A DNA stretch of 64,000 nt from Niebla homalea (taxonomy: Eukaryota; Ascomycota; Lecanoromycetes; Lecanorales; Ramalinaceae), in contig JAHGAU010000008.1 of NCBI GenBank assembly GCA_019925105.1, positions 1,612,001 to 1,676,000 of the forward strand, given 5' to 3'. The notes beneath the pieces are model-generated. The model was not told the DNA's origin. It ran no database searches and was given only the letters and a program-made list of their open reading frames with translations. Position 1 is the first letter of the stretch. Every line of letters begins with the position of its first letter. The translations under genes and the position numbers were made by a program. This document shows positions 1-12,324 of this stretch, piece by piece.

Positions 1-376
1 TGTAAGTCGTCAAGTGATGCTTTGCTATCTGCCATTGCCTTTTACTGAGGGTGCTGCCCCTCTTCAAGCCTAGGCGGCCAGCAAAGGCCGCGCAACAGGA
101 TGTTTTGACCTGGGAAGCTTTGACTGTCAGGTGATTGAGGGATGATGCTCGTCATGAAAACGTTGTCACGTCGGATAGACAGGCTGAAGGGTCTAAGGGA
201 TGCAATTTGCTCTGCCCCGGCTCGAGCAATTTGTGGGTACCGAAGTATTCGCCATCAAGATCCTGGAGCAGCGCGGTGCTTCGCAAGTATGACCTCAGAT
301 CCCGTCGTGCGCCATCCTCGGACGATCAATATCGCGATTCATGGCAGTTCTTACAAAGGGTTTCAGAGACCATAAT
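1..376. other. gene-free left edge
   Basis: This stretch lies downstream of the ETF-QO stop codon, so part of it should be that gene's 3' untranslated region. The open frames here run antisense to or past the end of that gene and show no family features. I see nothing else in it. Confidence 0.5.
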
Positions 377-2397
377 TCAAGTCATGACATACTTCGGCCC
401 CTCCCCACCCTGCGGTGTCTGCCAATTGATATCCTGCGCCGGCGCCTTGATATCGCAGGTCTTGCAATGAATGCAATTCTGCGCGTTAATCTGGAACTTC
501 ATTCCCGTCACCCCACAATCCCCTCCCTTGGGATCCTCCACATACTCGTATACCCCTGCGGGACAGAACCGGTTCTCCAAGCCTTTGTACTTGGGCCACA
601 TCTCCGCACCGTGCTTCTCCCAGTCTTTGACTTGCAAGTGGGAAGGTTGATCTTCTTCGTGGTTGGTGCCGGTTCGGTTGACGGATGTGAGGATGTCAAA
701 GGTGACTTCGTTGTCGGGTTTGTCGTAGGTGATTTTGCGGGACGAGTCTGCTGTTTTGGTGGCTGCGTAGTCGCCTGGTTCTTTGTGCTTGAGCGTCCAG
801 GGTGACTTGCCGCGCAGGATGAAGGCCTCGAGGCCAGAATATGCGATACCGCCGTACAGACCTAGAGGTGAATGGAAAGAGGGGCGCATGTTGCGGACTT
901 GATGCAACTCGCTCCAGATGGAGCTCTTGCGTAATTTGTCTTCGTAGTCGAACAGGAATATGGTATCGCCATCAGTGCTCTCAGCTGTCGTTGCCGCGGA
1001 CTCGGAAGGAGTGCTCAGCGCTGAATACGTTGCCTCAGCGGCGAGCATGCCGGATCGCATCGCCGTATGCGTTCCCTTGATCTTTGGAACATTGAGGAAG
1101 CCGGCCGTGTCTCCTATGAGAGCGCCACCAGGAAAGGCACATTTAGGGATGGACTGGAAGCCGCCCTCGTTCAGCGCGCGTGCTCCGTATGAGATGCATT
1201 TGCCACCCTTGAGCACGGAACTGTAGAGCGAGTGCTGCTTCATCTTTTGAAATTCACCGTAGGGTGAGAGCCAGGGATTTGGATAGTCGAGCCCGACCAC
1301 CAGTCCGACGCTGACTAGATTTTCCCCGAAATGATACATCCACCCACCACCATAGGTGTCTGAGGGCAGTGGATAGCCCATAGAATGGACGACCTCGCCT
1401 TTTCTAAAATTCTCATCTGGCACTTCCCACACTTCCTTCAAGCCAAGACCGTACGTCTGGGGCTGGCTGTCCCTGCGCAAATCGAACTTCTTGATCACTT
1501 GCTTTGTCAAGTTGCCGTGACAGCCTTCAGCAAATAGCGTGACCCGCGCATGGAACTCCATGCCCCGCTCGAAACTCGGTTTCGGCTCTCCGGACCGCGA
1601 TACGCCCAGGTCATTAGTTGCGACACCCTTAACAGCGCCATCGGTGCCGTAGAGGACTTCGCTGGCCGCGAAACCAGGATAGACTTCCACACCAGCTTCC
1701 TCGGCGCGCTCACCAAGCCATCGGCAGAATTGGTTCAGCGAGATAATATAGTTGCCATGGTTATTCATCTGTGGGGGGGCAGGTATGGGAACAGCTGAGT
1801 TCTTGGTAAGAAAGCGCATCTTGTCTTTTATTGCCAGGGTAGCGCCCTCGAACTTGGTAGGGTTGTCGTCCGAGAGCCAATCGGGCAGCAGCTCGTTCAC
1901 GGCAGAGGGTTCGATGACATTGCCAGAGAGTATGTGGGCACCGATCTCGCCTGCTTTTTCCAGGAGTAGAACACGAAAGTCTTCATTGCCAGCGGCGGTG
2001 GCAAGCTGTTTCAGTTTGATGGCGGCACTGAGACCAGCAGGTCCTGCGAGAAAGCACAAGATGTCAGTCATTTGATCGACAACTCCGCCGATGGCAGGAA
2101 GGAAGCAAGTGGGGCAAATGTACCGCCACCCACGATGCAGACATCGACTTGATCGCTCTCGCGATCTTGTTGTCGAGGGTCGAAGGAGTCATCCACAGTT
2201 GCGAATTGACGCCATGGGGACGTAGAGAAGGTCTGCCGCCTTCTCGGTGTGGAAAAGGTCCTAGGTTTCTGGAAGAGGCATCGTCGCCGTGCTGGGGCAA
2301 AGTGTGAGAACGCTCGTGAACCGGTGCGGAGCAGCGATTTCTCAGATGCGAAGACACTGCGCCTGCCGGCCCGTAGTATAGGTACGGTACAGTTCAT
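377..2397 (-). CDS. electron transfer flavoprotein-ubiquinone oxidoreductase (mitochondrial)
   Basis: Inner-membrane FAD/4Fe-4S enzyme that passes electrons from reduced ETF to ubiquinone, linking acyl-CoA and amino-acid dehydrogenases to the respiratory chain (human ETFDH, yeast Cir2 family). Two exons, 2124..2397 and 377..2043, with an 80-bp intron 2044..2123 (GTACAT..CGCAG), give 646 aa. The N terminus is rich in Arg/Ser/Phe with no acid for over 50 residues, as in a mitochondrial presequence. The FAD motif VGGGPAG (about residue 88-94) is rebuilt exactly across the intron. The C-terminal ferredoxin-like part has the four cluster cysteines at about C585, C615, C618 and C621 (CPAGVYEY and NCIHCKTC). 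The start ATG at 2397 precedes the presequence. Length fits the family. I see no defects. Confidence 0.96.
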
Positions 2398-3840
2398 GAC
2401 AATGTACTCGTGAAGAATGAAGAGGCTGAAAATCCCTCTTCGCAGGAGGGAAGATGGGCCAATGGATAGAACTTTGTATTGACGTCTTGATGTTCAAGGA
2501 CCTCGGCTCTGCGGGACCGGAGGCGGCGGCCAATCGAAAGTCGGGAATTGACAACGGCATCAGTGCATAACCTGATATCGTGGATGCCACATAAAAATCG
2601 TCTTGATTTCCAGGAAAACTTCTGATTGTTCAAACCCTGCACTTCAAGCCCCGGACTCATACTGATGACACACACTATTCGCAAATCTGCTCATTCTCTC
2701 ACTGCTAAGCTGTGTAGACGTAAATGATGTGGTCAATTTCACTGCGGTCTATGTATATGCAGTACTATACACGAATGATGATTCGAAGGACACCACGAGC
2801 TACCGATCAAGTAAGGCCCCTCCTAGGGTCGATGACGGCCCAGGTCATATTCAGAGGTTCTTTCGGCATTTGACTTCTTCCTTGTCAAATATATGAAACG
2901 AATTAGCTCACTAACCCAAGCGGAAAGAATAGCGTAGGAAGCGGAAGCAAGACCTGACCAGGCCAAGATGTTGCCAAGATGGCAAAGCCTTTGAACAGGT
3001 CATCAAATGACTTGAGCACCTTGCCATGGACGTGCTTCGTTATGTCCTGGTATGTTGTGTCAATGCGAGGTTTGAGATGTGGGAATCTTGGTCGATAATC
3101 ATCGTCGTCGGCATCCGCCGCAACTGTGGTAAGATATATTTTAAGGGTTATTGACAGCGCTTTCTCAACCTTGGCTGTGATATGGATGGGTATGTTCTGC
3201 AGGCTGTGGTGGATGCTCGTATTTTGAGGTCACGTCCATCGTGATTATGATGGCATCTTCTTTGGCTGATCCGAACATTGATTCCGCTGATCTAATTCAC
3301 TAGCTGTAGGAAATGCCCACATACTCTCGAATAGGGAGGCCTTATTCTGTTGCTCTGAGGCCGACAGTACCTGGCTTTCGATCCTGGCTGACCGAAAGAG
3401 CATGTGCATTTTTATTCATGTGGAATTTCAACAATGATGTGATTTACATAGATCGCACCCATCAAACATCTATAGTGGCAATCCTGGATTCTTTATGGAT
3501 CCATTTCCGTTTGGCATGGTAATCTCCCTCGCGGATCCACCAAGGAGTGATTCAAATGACCAGTCAAAAGTCTGACCGCTCTCCGTGAAGCCTCGATTGA
3601 TAATGACCCCCCAGTCATGTTCTTCAGGCAGCAACCAACTCAGGGTTCGACACTGCTTTGTGCTGAATATCCAGCACCCCTTCAATGACACGCATGACAT
3701 GGCCAAAATGGGTTTGTGAATGATTTTTCAATCTGCTCTAGTATGGTTTTTCAATATGCTCTGAAATGACACCAGGCAGACCAGGACAACTTGAATTGCC
3801 GACAACATGCCGCCAATGCCTCGTTGAATCATGTTGGAGT
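2398..3840. other. intergenic, no gene seen
   Basis: 1.4 kb between the ETF-QO start and the 3' end of the FolB-like gene. The first few hundred bases should be the ETF-QO promoter. The short frames at 2342-2684 and 3313-3706 have no recognisable motifs or plausible introns. No RNA gene or repeat was seen. Confidence 0.5.
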
Positions 3841-4770
3841 TTACAAGTCTAAATCTTCTCTGTTTCTCGTCATTTCTATTCCAATGATACCGACGGATGT
3901 CTCTGCGGTTGGCATCTCGAATTTGACTGTGACCGAGGACACAGCGAGCTTCTCCAACACGACTCTAGCAATAGCTCTGGCCAAACCTTCGGGCTCGTTG
4001 AATAACGCTCTTTCCACCAAATTCTGTATCAGCTCTGTCATCTGCCTTGCCACTTCTACGCCTTTTCTGGTCTCCTGGCGGTCGGGAGGATCCAAACTGA
4101 ATAGTATGTCGAGAGGGATTATTTGTGGTCGTTGATTGTCACCTGGCCTGTCGCCAACGCGACAAACAATCTTCAGATCGGAGAGCCTCCATTCGTCGTA
4201 GAGTACCGCCCAGATTTGACCTGGCTCTCCACAATCTGCCGGCATCATCTTTTCCAAGACGGTCTCGCGAGACACGTCGCCACCTACCCCTGGGATACCA
4301 ACGGGATCTGCAACACAAAATTCGAGTTCTTCACCTGGCCATTGTTGCGCCACCGTCCAGAAGAGGCGGTTGGATATATCATCAAACGATTTCCAAGGTC
4401 TACGATCCAGATGGTTCGTGATATCCTTTCGCATCTTCTCAAGTCGGGACGTGTGAGAAATGGTCCCTGCCTGTTCGCCGTTCGTGCTATCGATGGTCAG
4501 ATGGAAGTCAATGCTGATTTGGCGTTTCGTGTCCGGGAAGATTGCAGCCTCCTGCCCAAACCTTGCGTGAATAATGACATTGCGCAAGCTGATCGTACTC
4601 AAATGGGCCGGGGGTGTTCCTGATGACGTTTCAGGTGGCGTCTCTGTGGATGATTTCGCCAACGGGTTCGATGATGATGATAATGATAATGAGGATGATG
4701 ATGACGATAATGAGGCACTGGAGGTATCGTATGGACCTGATAGATCACTGGCCGCAAGAATTGAAGGCAT
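3841..4770 (-). CDS. tandem FolB-like (dihydroneopterin aldolase fold) protein, copy 1
   Basis: Intron-free. From the ATG at 4770 it gives 309 aa; the same frame is open to an ATG at 5007 (388 aa). I prefer 4770 because the extra 79 residues look like translated leader and the serine-rich low-complexity stretch that follows is a common N terminus. After about residue 55 come two T-fold/FolB-like modules. The first starts STISLRNVIIHARFGQEA, with a strand ending SIDFHLTI. The second starts WRLSDLKIVCRVGD, and its end TVKFEMP..GIEMTR is the typical last strand of FolB domains. In fungi tandem FolB modules form the N terminus of the folate enzyme Fol1. Here there is no pyrophosphokinase or dihydropteroate synthase part, so an active aldolase role is uncertain. 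A diverged paralogue lies about 2.4 kb upstream on the same strand. Confidence 0.75.
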   Translation of the reverse strand: MPSILAASDLSGPYDTSSASLSSSSSSLSLSSSSNPLAKSSTETPPETSSGTPPAHLSTISLRNVIIHARFGQEAAIFPDTKRQISIDFHLTIDSTNGEQAGTISHTSRLEKMRKDITNHLDRRPWKSFDDISNRLFWTVAQQWPGEELEFCVADPVGIPGVGGDVSRETVLEKMMPADCGEPGQIWAVLYDEWRLSDLKIVCRVGDRPGDNQRPQIIPLDILFSLDPPDRQETRKGVEVARQMTELIQNLVERALFNEPEGLARAIARVVLEKLAVSSVTVKFEMPTAETSVGIIGIEMTRNREDLDL

Positions 4771-7191
4771 CTTCCCAATGTTCCAGGTCAGCTGTTCTTG
4801 ATCAATGTTGGACTTTTCCTGAATATAAAATTGGACTGAATTAGTTACGTAGCCGATGAGGGAGGTTGTTGTTACAGATATCAAATACGAAGACGGGCGC
4901 AGTGAGTGGAACAATGTTAACTCTGAACGGGTGCGATGTGCAGCAGGAATCCTGCAGAAAAGTCCAGCTGATTTTCCAGGGACTCTTCTACCTTGACTAA
5001 TCATCATCGCTCCAATCAGCGCGAAAGATTACGACTCTGTGTCAGCTGGTACCAATGAGTTGCTACCGTCAGGGATTGTGGATGTGTTGTAGGATCACAA
5101 CCTGCTTCGTTTTTGTATGGGTTCTAGCTACCTCAACTGCGGATTGATAGTGAGACATTCGCGCTATTAGTACATAAGCCAGTGATTCGGCCCCAAGGCT
5201 ACGCACGATGATGAAGAGCGTGCCAAATTACTACATAGGTGTACATCTGGTATTCCATCCCCAGCCATATCTGCGCATCCTCGTTCACTGTTAGACTATT
5301 CTTTTCGTTCAACAGGACTAAATGCAATCCTGGAAAATTTCTTCCGGTATGCTCACATCACTGTCATAAGAATCTCGAAGTGAAGTCAAAGTGAACCAAT
5401 CAGCTACCGCCTACTTGGAAGTATCAAATTCTCCCGCATACGTTACGTCCAGGGTCTGTCTGTCCCTGACGACCTCCATCACCTCCGCTTCTTCAACGAA
5501 CCATAAACACTCTAACGGCGATAAGCCTTCAACGCCAACCCCGACTCTTGACAAGGGATACTGCTCTAGCAAGAACCGTGTGATCGCTCCGACTAGCGAT
5601 GCGAGTGATCCACATCCACCTGATTCCGCAACCCCACATATCCGCTTTGCCATCCGATATCACATTCATGCACTCGCTGCCGTGTGTGCGCCGGATGCTT
5701 CGGACTCCAGACTCCCGAATTTAAAGTGAACTACCTCCCTCTTGTTCGGCTCACTGGGATGAGGCCAATCTTACACGAACACTTCCTGGATATGATCGAC
5801 CTCTTGCGGGAATCGAGAACGAAATGACTTTTCCGCCTTGTTTCCTCATGGAGCGGCCTCCTCAATGGATCTAGTACATTCGTCCCTGGGCCACCAGCGA
5901 TATTGCAGGTGTGGAGTCATATGTTACGTCAAGCAGAAGTTATAGGCTAGCTTTGGGGATTGAAGTTACGTCTTTGCTGGTTTATTTAAGGTTAGTTCGA
6001 ACATCAGTATCTCATGGAGTTTAATCTCAAATGGACTGAGAAGCACGAGATCACGAACAACGTATTCATACTCATTTCTCTAGATGACTGACAAAGAAGA
6101 GAAGCAAGACAGACATTCGACAGGCTTCTAGCCATAACAGAGGAGAGGTTTCTACAAGGTATACGCAAATGCTACAGGCAATACTCTATCTGCCTTGAAG
6201 ATTCTGTCGCTTTTCCGTTGCATGGCGTGAGAATGACAATACGGGTCAAGCTCACAAACGAGTGATACATAACCCAGGCAAAGTACCTCTTCCTCAAATA
6301 CGACCGTGTTGACAACGTCTAGGCCAATGCCATCTGTGACTATATAATGACTATTTCTCAACATTATTCACGCGTGCAATGCTGCCAATACTATCAATAG
6401 CTGGGCAAATTGATCTGACCAATTGTTTGAGGGTCAAATAGTCATTTTTGTTGGTGGTTAGCCCAGTCAAATTAAGTACCTAAGCAAATCACCCGGTCTT
6501 TGCGTTCAAAGCCCGGGAAAAGGTTGCATGGAATGAATCATCATCAAGATATGTAACCCTTGCGGCACACGGTAAGCATACATGAGGGTACAGCGCACGC
6601 TACGTACCTTTGCTTTAAATCATGCCGGGGACGATAGTTAATACGTTCTTGAAACAATTGGACAACCATTGCCAACCCTGCACGCGCAGTTCTTGCATGC
6701 TTAGCTGCTATGTTGTGACCGACGCGATATTCATCCCGCGGCCTAATCTATCAAGACTGTTTATTCGACATTCTGCTCTATTCATCATTGCAATCCACTA
6801 GTCATCGCAGTTCGAAATTCCTTCTCCCAGTCGCGAGAATCAGCCAAGCGACCTGACTTCCTAGGATTGACCAGAATTTGCCTCATACCCTGTCATCCTC
6901 ATACTTTGTCTGCTTCTGGCGAGCTCGACTCTGAGCCCTTTGGCGAGACGCATCCGTGATGGTGGTAGCTGTTCAGAGGTGATCCTAAGATTTCACATGG
7001 GGCATGCGTGCTGTGATGTCCTTTGCCAAAGTTCCGGAGCCTGTCTAGTTTGTGATTTAGGGTAGTACTATTGTAATGCTGCACATGAGGTTGATGATGC
7101 TTTTAGAATGAATTCACTTCATTGCATGGCAGTAAACTCAAGGTAGACCCTCATAAAACGGACTATCCTTTTCGTTCGGATGCACAGTCTC
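4771..7191. other. intergenic, no gene seen
   Basis: 2.4 kb between the two FolB-like genes. It includes the promoter of copy 1; if translation starts at 5007, 4771-5007 is coding. An open frame at 5391-5729 is antisense-mirrored by one at 5411-5653 and has no motif. Composition is mixed, without repeats or RNA genes that I can recognise. Confidence 0.45.
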
Positions 7192-8049
7192 TTATCTCTC
7201 CCTAACCATTTCTATCCTGGCCTCATCAGGCATCGTAAGTGCACCGAGCTGTTCGCACTTTACTTTGACTTTGCGTACAGAGAACTGCTTCAACACCACA
7301 ACGATCACCTTTTTAAGCATCGCCTCAGCTGTGCTGGACGTGTCATCCTCTTCCAAAACCTCACCGTACGCATCATCTCCCTCTAGACACTCGCACAGCT
7401 GATCCACGACTCGCTGACACATCTCCGGCCCTTTCTCGATCTTCCGGTCCGAGGTTGCCAGCTCACGCTCGCGCCATACTTCCAAGTCGAGGTTGACGGT
7501 GGGTTTACCGGGCTGATGAAATAGCTTGTTATTGGCGATAGAAGGAAAAAACTTCAAGGAGGTCATCTGCCACGAGAGGTCTTCGATTTCCCATTTCTCT
7601 GATTGTATGTCTTCACAGATCTTCTTTCGCAAAGTGAATTCAATGCTCGTGCCGCCTTCGACGCGTTGAATGGCTCCAGACAAGACGGCCACGACTCGTA
7701 GAGTCTCACCAGGCCAATCTTTAGCCAGGAACATAAACACGCCGGGCAAGTAATCCAGCGATAGCAGGCCCTTGCCGTCGAGACTTTCCCTTATACAGCT
7801 GTCTATCGGGAATGGTTTGATTGGAGCGGCCTCAGCCAAAGGACACAGGGTGAGGTAGGCGGAGATGCGGATTGGTGAGCGCTGATCAAAGGTCCCCTGG
7901 GCGTCCGACTTTCTTAGACTGACTGTGAGGCGGAGGTTCTGCACACTGACCGAGAGGAGCTGCTCCCTGGAAGGTGGTGCTGGAAACGTTGTTAGACTTT
8001 CGATTGCTGACGCGGGGACCAAGTTACCAGAAGCAGGTAGTGACTGCAT
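7192..8049 (-). CDS. tandem FolB-like (dihydroneopterin aldolase fold) protein, copy 2
   Basis: Single exon, 285 aa, ATG at 8049. It aligns by eye to the neighbouring gene at 3841-4770. Residues about 28-60 (LLSVSVQNLRLTVSLRK..IRISAYLTL) correspond to the first FolB strand pair. A shared block reads FLAKDWPGETLRVV, versus TVAQQWPGEELEFC in copy 1. The second module begins WEIEDLSWQMTSLKF and ends KVKVKCEQ..ARIEMVRER, matching TVKFEMP..GIEMTR in copy 1. Catalytic conservation looks poor: the classical glycine/glutamate loop after strand 1 is not evident. It may therefore be a structural paralogue rather than an aldolase. The shared strand and shared WPGE block suggest an old tandem duplication of a gene that is itself a tandem-domain protein. 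Confidence 0.65.
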   Translation of the reverse strand: MQSLPASGNLVPASAIESLTTFPAPPSREQLLSVSVQNLRLTVSLRKSDAQGTFDQRSPIRISAYLTLCPLAEAAPIKPFPIDSCIRESLDGKGLLSLDYLPGVFMFLAKDWPGETLRVVAVLSGAIQRVEGGTSIEFTLRKKICEDIQSEKWEIEDLSWQMTSLKFFPSIANNKLFHQPGKPTVNLDLEVWRERELATSDRKIEKGPEMCQRVVDQLCECLEGDDAYGEVLEEDDTSSTAEAMLKKVIVVVLKQFSVRKVKVKCEQLGALTMPDEARIEMVRER

Positions 8050-9420
8050 GATGAGGGAAGCTCCAAGTCCCTTTGAAGTCTTCGTCTAGCTCTTGACTTT
8101 TCGGATTGTTGGATTGATTTGTCAACGTATTCAATTAGAGGTATAGGACCAGAATTGAACAACGGTAGACTAAGGACGGGGATTGAATGTTAACGATGTA
8201 ACGTTGCAACATGTCCTTAGTGTCGTGCAAGAGTGTCGAGCAATATTTCAACCCTTTTCTTGTGTCAGAGGTATTGCAGGTGTGTTTCAGTTGATATCGT
8301 ACAGAAGGATCTGGGTATGTGACATCCCCTGAGCCGTTACCCAAGCTTTAGCCAACAGCATCCATATTAGTCCCTCCATGGACCAGAGGCTCTCCTGTCG
8401 TAAAGCAATCTTGATATCCGCCACATAAGCCTCTGATTACACCACCCCCTCTTGTGCTCAGCATCGTTATTGATAAGCAAAACAATCCGCAGTCGACACC
8501 CTGGCTGCAATGTAGACTTTCTTCCTACACCGTCTAGAAATATAGTGATCCGAGTCTAGATACTTCCTGATGTGCGATGAGAAACGACAGATTAACAAGC
8601 GTGAGTCCTTCTATCAGCTTTGACAAAATCTTGATGTGTTGTGGTAGATTTATTGATAGCGCCTTCTCCCGAATAAAAAGCTAGGGTAGTTAAATGGCAT
8701 GTTTTTTTCAACCCTTGCTCTTATCTGGTACCATGATATCAGCGGTCGGACACCTCCCCTTCAGTCGGTGCCCCAATACGACTTGCCTAAGACCATCTCC
8801 TTCTCAGTGCGGGTTCTTTTGTGCAGCTTCTTGCTAGCCCTTGTAGACTTACTCAGATCACTGCTATCCTACCGTAACAACATCGCTGGTATCTTACCCC
8901 ACAAACCTGAAGCAAACGGCTAGGCTTTGTAAACTTACTCAGATCGCTACTTAACGACCTGAAGCAGTGCCCACGTGTGTGTACTTTTAGTGCTACGGAT
9001 CAAGCCTACTATTTCACAAATGGAAGTCCGCAGGATCCTGAATCTAGAAGAAACTCTGACGTGTGTCAGCTATGCTGATGTTGCATTGCAAGAAAACCCG
9101 GGTCAAGGGATTGACGTTTCTGTAACTACCGTACATATTTGGGGGAGGAAAGTCTGTTGCTTTGAATCTCATGGACCCGTATTTTCCGCAACAAATTGAT
9201 GATAGCATGAGAGGATTATCATGGTGGGCCAACATGCTTTTTATTTAGAAGGATATCTTGAGAGATTTTTCTACATGTGGATTGTACGAAGAGGAAAGGA
9301 CAGTCACGGAAAGGTAAACGTCCGATTGCGTGATACGCATCCAAACATAATGTATTATCAATTCCTCCAAGTTAAAGCAATCTCTGCTCCGCGTCAGCCA
9401 AGATTTTTCGGTATTATCAA
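8050..9420. other. intergenic, no gene seen
   Basis: 1.4 kb upstream of FolB-like copy 2 and downstream of ATG22. Small frames at 8135-8344, 8699-8923, 8975-9235 and 9221-9817 (the last mostly antisense to ATG22) lack motifs. Nothing else was seen. Confidence 0.45.
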
Positions 9421-12324
9421 TCACTGGCCCCCTGCTCTGCCTCTCTGCTCCAGTAATCCCATGCCTTCCTCCCCTCTCGCGCTCGCTTCCCCATCCTCCC
9501 ACTGCCACCCCTCCTCCATTTCCACCCCACCATCTCCCTCCACCACATCCTGCATGCTCCTCTGCCTCACCCCAATCTCCCTCACCTCCTCTCTCCCCTT
9601 CCCAACATCAACCCACCACAGCACCCCCGCGGGCGCCGCGACCAACACCGCCAAAAACACAAATGCAACCCTAATCTCCCCCGTCCCATCAACGATCCTG
9701 CCCACGATCGCCGGTCCAATCGCACTACTCCCCTTGTCGGTAACAGCATACAATGCGAAGAACGCGGCTTCTTTGCCGGGGGGCACAAGTGTCGCTGCGA
9801 ACAGGCCGCGGCAATAGCTGCTCAAGCCACCCATCACAAAGCCGTGAAGAGTGGCGAGTGGGTAGATCTCCCACCACGCTTGCAATCCGCCCCAGCCCCA
9901 CGATTTTAGGAATGGGAGGATGTAGGGGAGTAAAGAGTAAAGTGGTATCAACTCCATCAGCCCTATCATTGCAAGGATGGCGGATTTCGACGACCAGTGG
10001 AGGCGACGTTGGATGTACGGCCATGTCATAGCACCCAAGATGCCAGATGTTGTAGCTGTGATGGAGAGGGCGGCGATGCCGAGGGTGGAGAGGTGGAGGG
10101 TTGTGCGGGCGAAGAGGAGGGCGGTGCCGGAAACGGTGGCGATCGTATCGGAGAGCAGGAACCAGCACAGCAGGAATAGACGGGTTTGGGTCAAGGTGAG
10201 GGCGAGGCGGAGGGTGGAATAGAGGTTCCACCATGCGAGAGTGAGAGGGCCGATGAAGCCGAGGAGGCGAGAGGATTTCGTGGGTTGCTGGGGGAAGGGT
10301 GGGCCAGGACGGGCACGGAGCCAGAGGGCGGAGGGGATGGTGAAGAGAGCCCAGCAGAGGCCAACCATGAAGAGGATGAGGCGGAGTGGGAGAGTTGGCG
10401 AGAGTTTGAGTTTAAGAAGTTTAGTCAGCACTAGTAGGAGGAGGATGCTGAGGATCTGGACAGAGACGGCGGCGATATAGCCAAAAGCGACGCCACGGGA
10501 AGAGATTGTCGTTGAGAGGGCGCTCGATTGATGTGGACCGTCTTCTATATAGTGAGCACGTTTCATTTCGGAGAGGGGAATTCGTTACAATTTTCGTGAT
10601 TCCTCAAACCATCGCTTCGGAAGTCCGCAGTTCGCGCAAGACCCATGCCGCCCTTTTGAGGGAGGTCTTGACTTCCCCGTACCGTTCGATGATTCTGTAC
10701 AAGTAGAGGCAAGAAGGAGTTTAAGATTGCAAAGCTCGACCCTAGGCAGGATACCCCGATTATGACCAAAACAGAAGCAAGCACGTAAATGCTAGGAACG
10801 ATAAAAATGAACAGTATGCTGGCTGTGGCACCCGTAAAGCCGAGAGCGAGGAGCAGTCGCTTGCGATATCCGCCTAGGCATGATCAAGCTATTAGCATAT
10901 GAAGCTTCCAAAGAGCACCGCTACCAATCAAGGAGTATCTCCCAAAAAATTTGAGGGACAGAGCATATGGAATGAGTGATGTCGATCTTGCCAGCGAATG
11001 ATTCAAGACCCACCATAATCCGCAAAAGTCCCCAGACTAATGAGAATAACACATTGAACGAGTACAGCCAATGAAAATGTATACATAGCAAAGCTAGCAG
11101 TCGTAATGTCATGCCCAAAGGGGCTGATGATACATTGATCGTCGTTCCTAGCTTCACCGTCTGCTCGTCTGAAAAGTACCTGGGCGCTTGGAGAAGGGTG
11201 AGCTACGATATCTTGTCGATCTACACACGGAAGGCTTCTGTCAGAGTAGAGTACACCGCGTTCGCGAGCTAGCTGTTCTAGAGTGACCGGTAGGAACGAT
11301 CCTGTAGAGTTCTTGTCAGTATTTCTGCAATTCTAGTTGAATATTCAATCCAGGAATAACATCTTCGCTTTTAAAGAGTGATTTCGTAAACAGCAAATTT
11401 GGGAAGGCTGCAGATCTTCCTGTATGAGTGAACGCAGACTAAGATCCGGTCCGTGCAGCTGGCGCAGCACAATTTGAGACACCATCAGACGAAAGCTCAT
11501 ATGACCTTTGGTCCACATGAATTTCTGACATGCTGTGGAAGCACCTCCCGCTTATACCACGGCATTCTCCAGCATGTTAACGCTGAACCCCTGAGAAAGA
11601 CTGAAATTGCAGGATAATGACAATCATTGCCTCCGTCCTCTTCACTTGCATCACTATAATGGTGATGATGATGAACCCTAGAATTGAGTGTGGCAGAGGC
11701 GACTGGAAGTTCACCTAATCTACTGCACTTATCTCATGTGATCATTCTATGATTGACTCGACCGGTTGGAGGTGGACAGCCTGGAGCCACCAAGTTGTCA
11801 AGAGGAAGCCAGAGAGCAGGTCACTGTTTCTTGCTGAGACTTGAGCGGTCGTAATTGATCTTCAAAAGCACGGATGGCATTCATTCTTCCCATGCTTCCC
11901 ACCGCCTGCCTACGCAACCAAAATGCCGAGTCTGAGGTCAAAAAGCGCCCACCAGGAAATCCATATGAATGAATAATGTCAAAAAGCGTCACTGCCTGAC
12001 TCTCCCCCTTTTCACGGGTTTTTCCCGAACCAAAAGCACTGCAAAAAAAAATGAAAGATCAAGAAACCCACCAACCCCACAAACAGCGAAAATCTCCGCC
12101 GCAAGCCCATAGCAATACCATCCCCAAACCTCGCGCTCCGTGGTCGTACTCGTGTCTTCGCCTTCATAGCGCGCATCCAGCCTCCTCCTCCTCCTCCGTC
12201 GACACAAATCATCATCCGAGACTTCTTCTCCGCTGGACTCCTTTCCGATGCGACTTGTACTGCGATCTTCTCCACGAAGAAAGGTTCCGGTTCCGGTTCC
12301 TTCATCCGGCTGCACGACTATCAT
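9421..12324 (-). CDS. ATG22-like vacuolar amino-acid effluxer
   Basis: Multi-pass vacuolar membrane protein of the ATG22/MFS group that exports amino acids released by autophagy. Four exons: 12072..12324, 11014..11301, 10610..10873 and 9421..10544, totalling 642 aa. Diagnostic ATG22 blocks appear in order: WGWYCYGLAAEIFAVCGV joined to SFLPVTLEQLARERG across the first intron; DITTASFAMYTFSLAVLVQ; ADYGGYRKRLLLALGF joined across the second intron; VIIGVSCLGSSF..LNSFLP; SSRGVAFGYIAAV after the third; and GKEAAFFALYAVTDKGSSAIGP near the end. Introns are 770, 140 and 65 bp. The third (10545..10609) has a GTTTGA donor and is the least certain. The first is unusually long. The N-terminal 60 residues (Arg-rich then acidic) are likely cytosolic. 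About 11-12 hydrophobic segments are visible. The C-terminal tail is acidic. Confidence 0.9.
11302..12071 (-). other. 770-bp first intron of ATG22
   Basis: The donor GTGGGT at 12071 and acceptor CTACAG at 11302 join the conserved CGVG and SFLPVTLEQ blocks in phase. At 770 bp it is many times longer than the other introns in the window. It holds a 64-codon frame (11798-11992, -) with no recognisable family. No terminal repeats were seen. Confidence 0.75.

Noticed and set aside
5391..5729. 112-codon frame between the FolB-like genes
   Set aside because: No motif, no plausible introns, and an equally long antisense frame covers it.
9245..10480. Long plus- and minus-strand frames overlapping ATG22
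   Set aside because: They are shadows of the GC-rich ATG22 last exon in other frames, with basic or acidic low-complexity translations.
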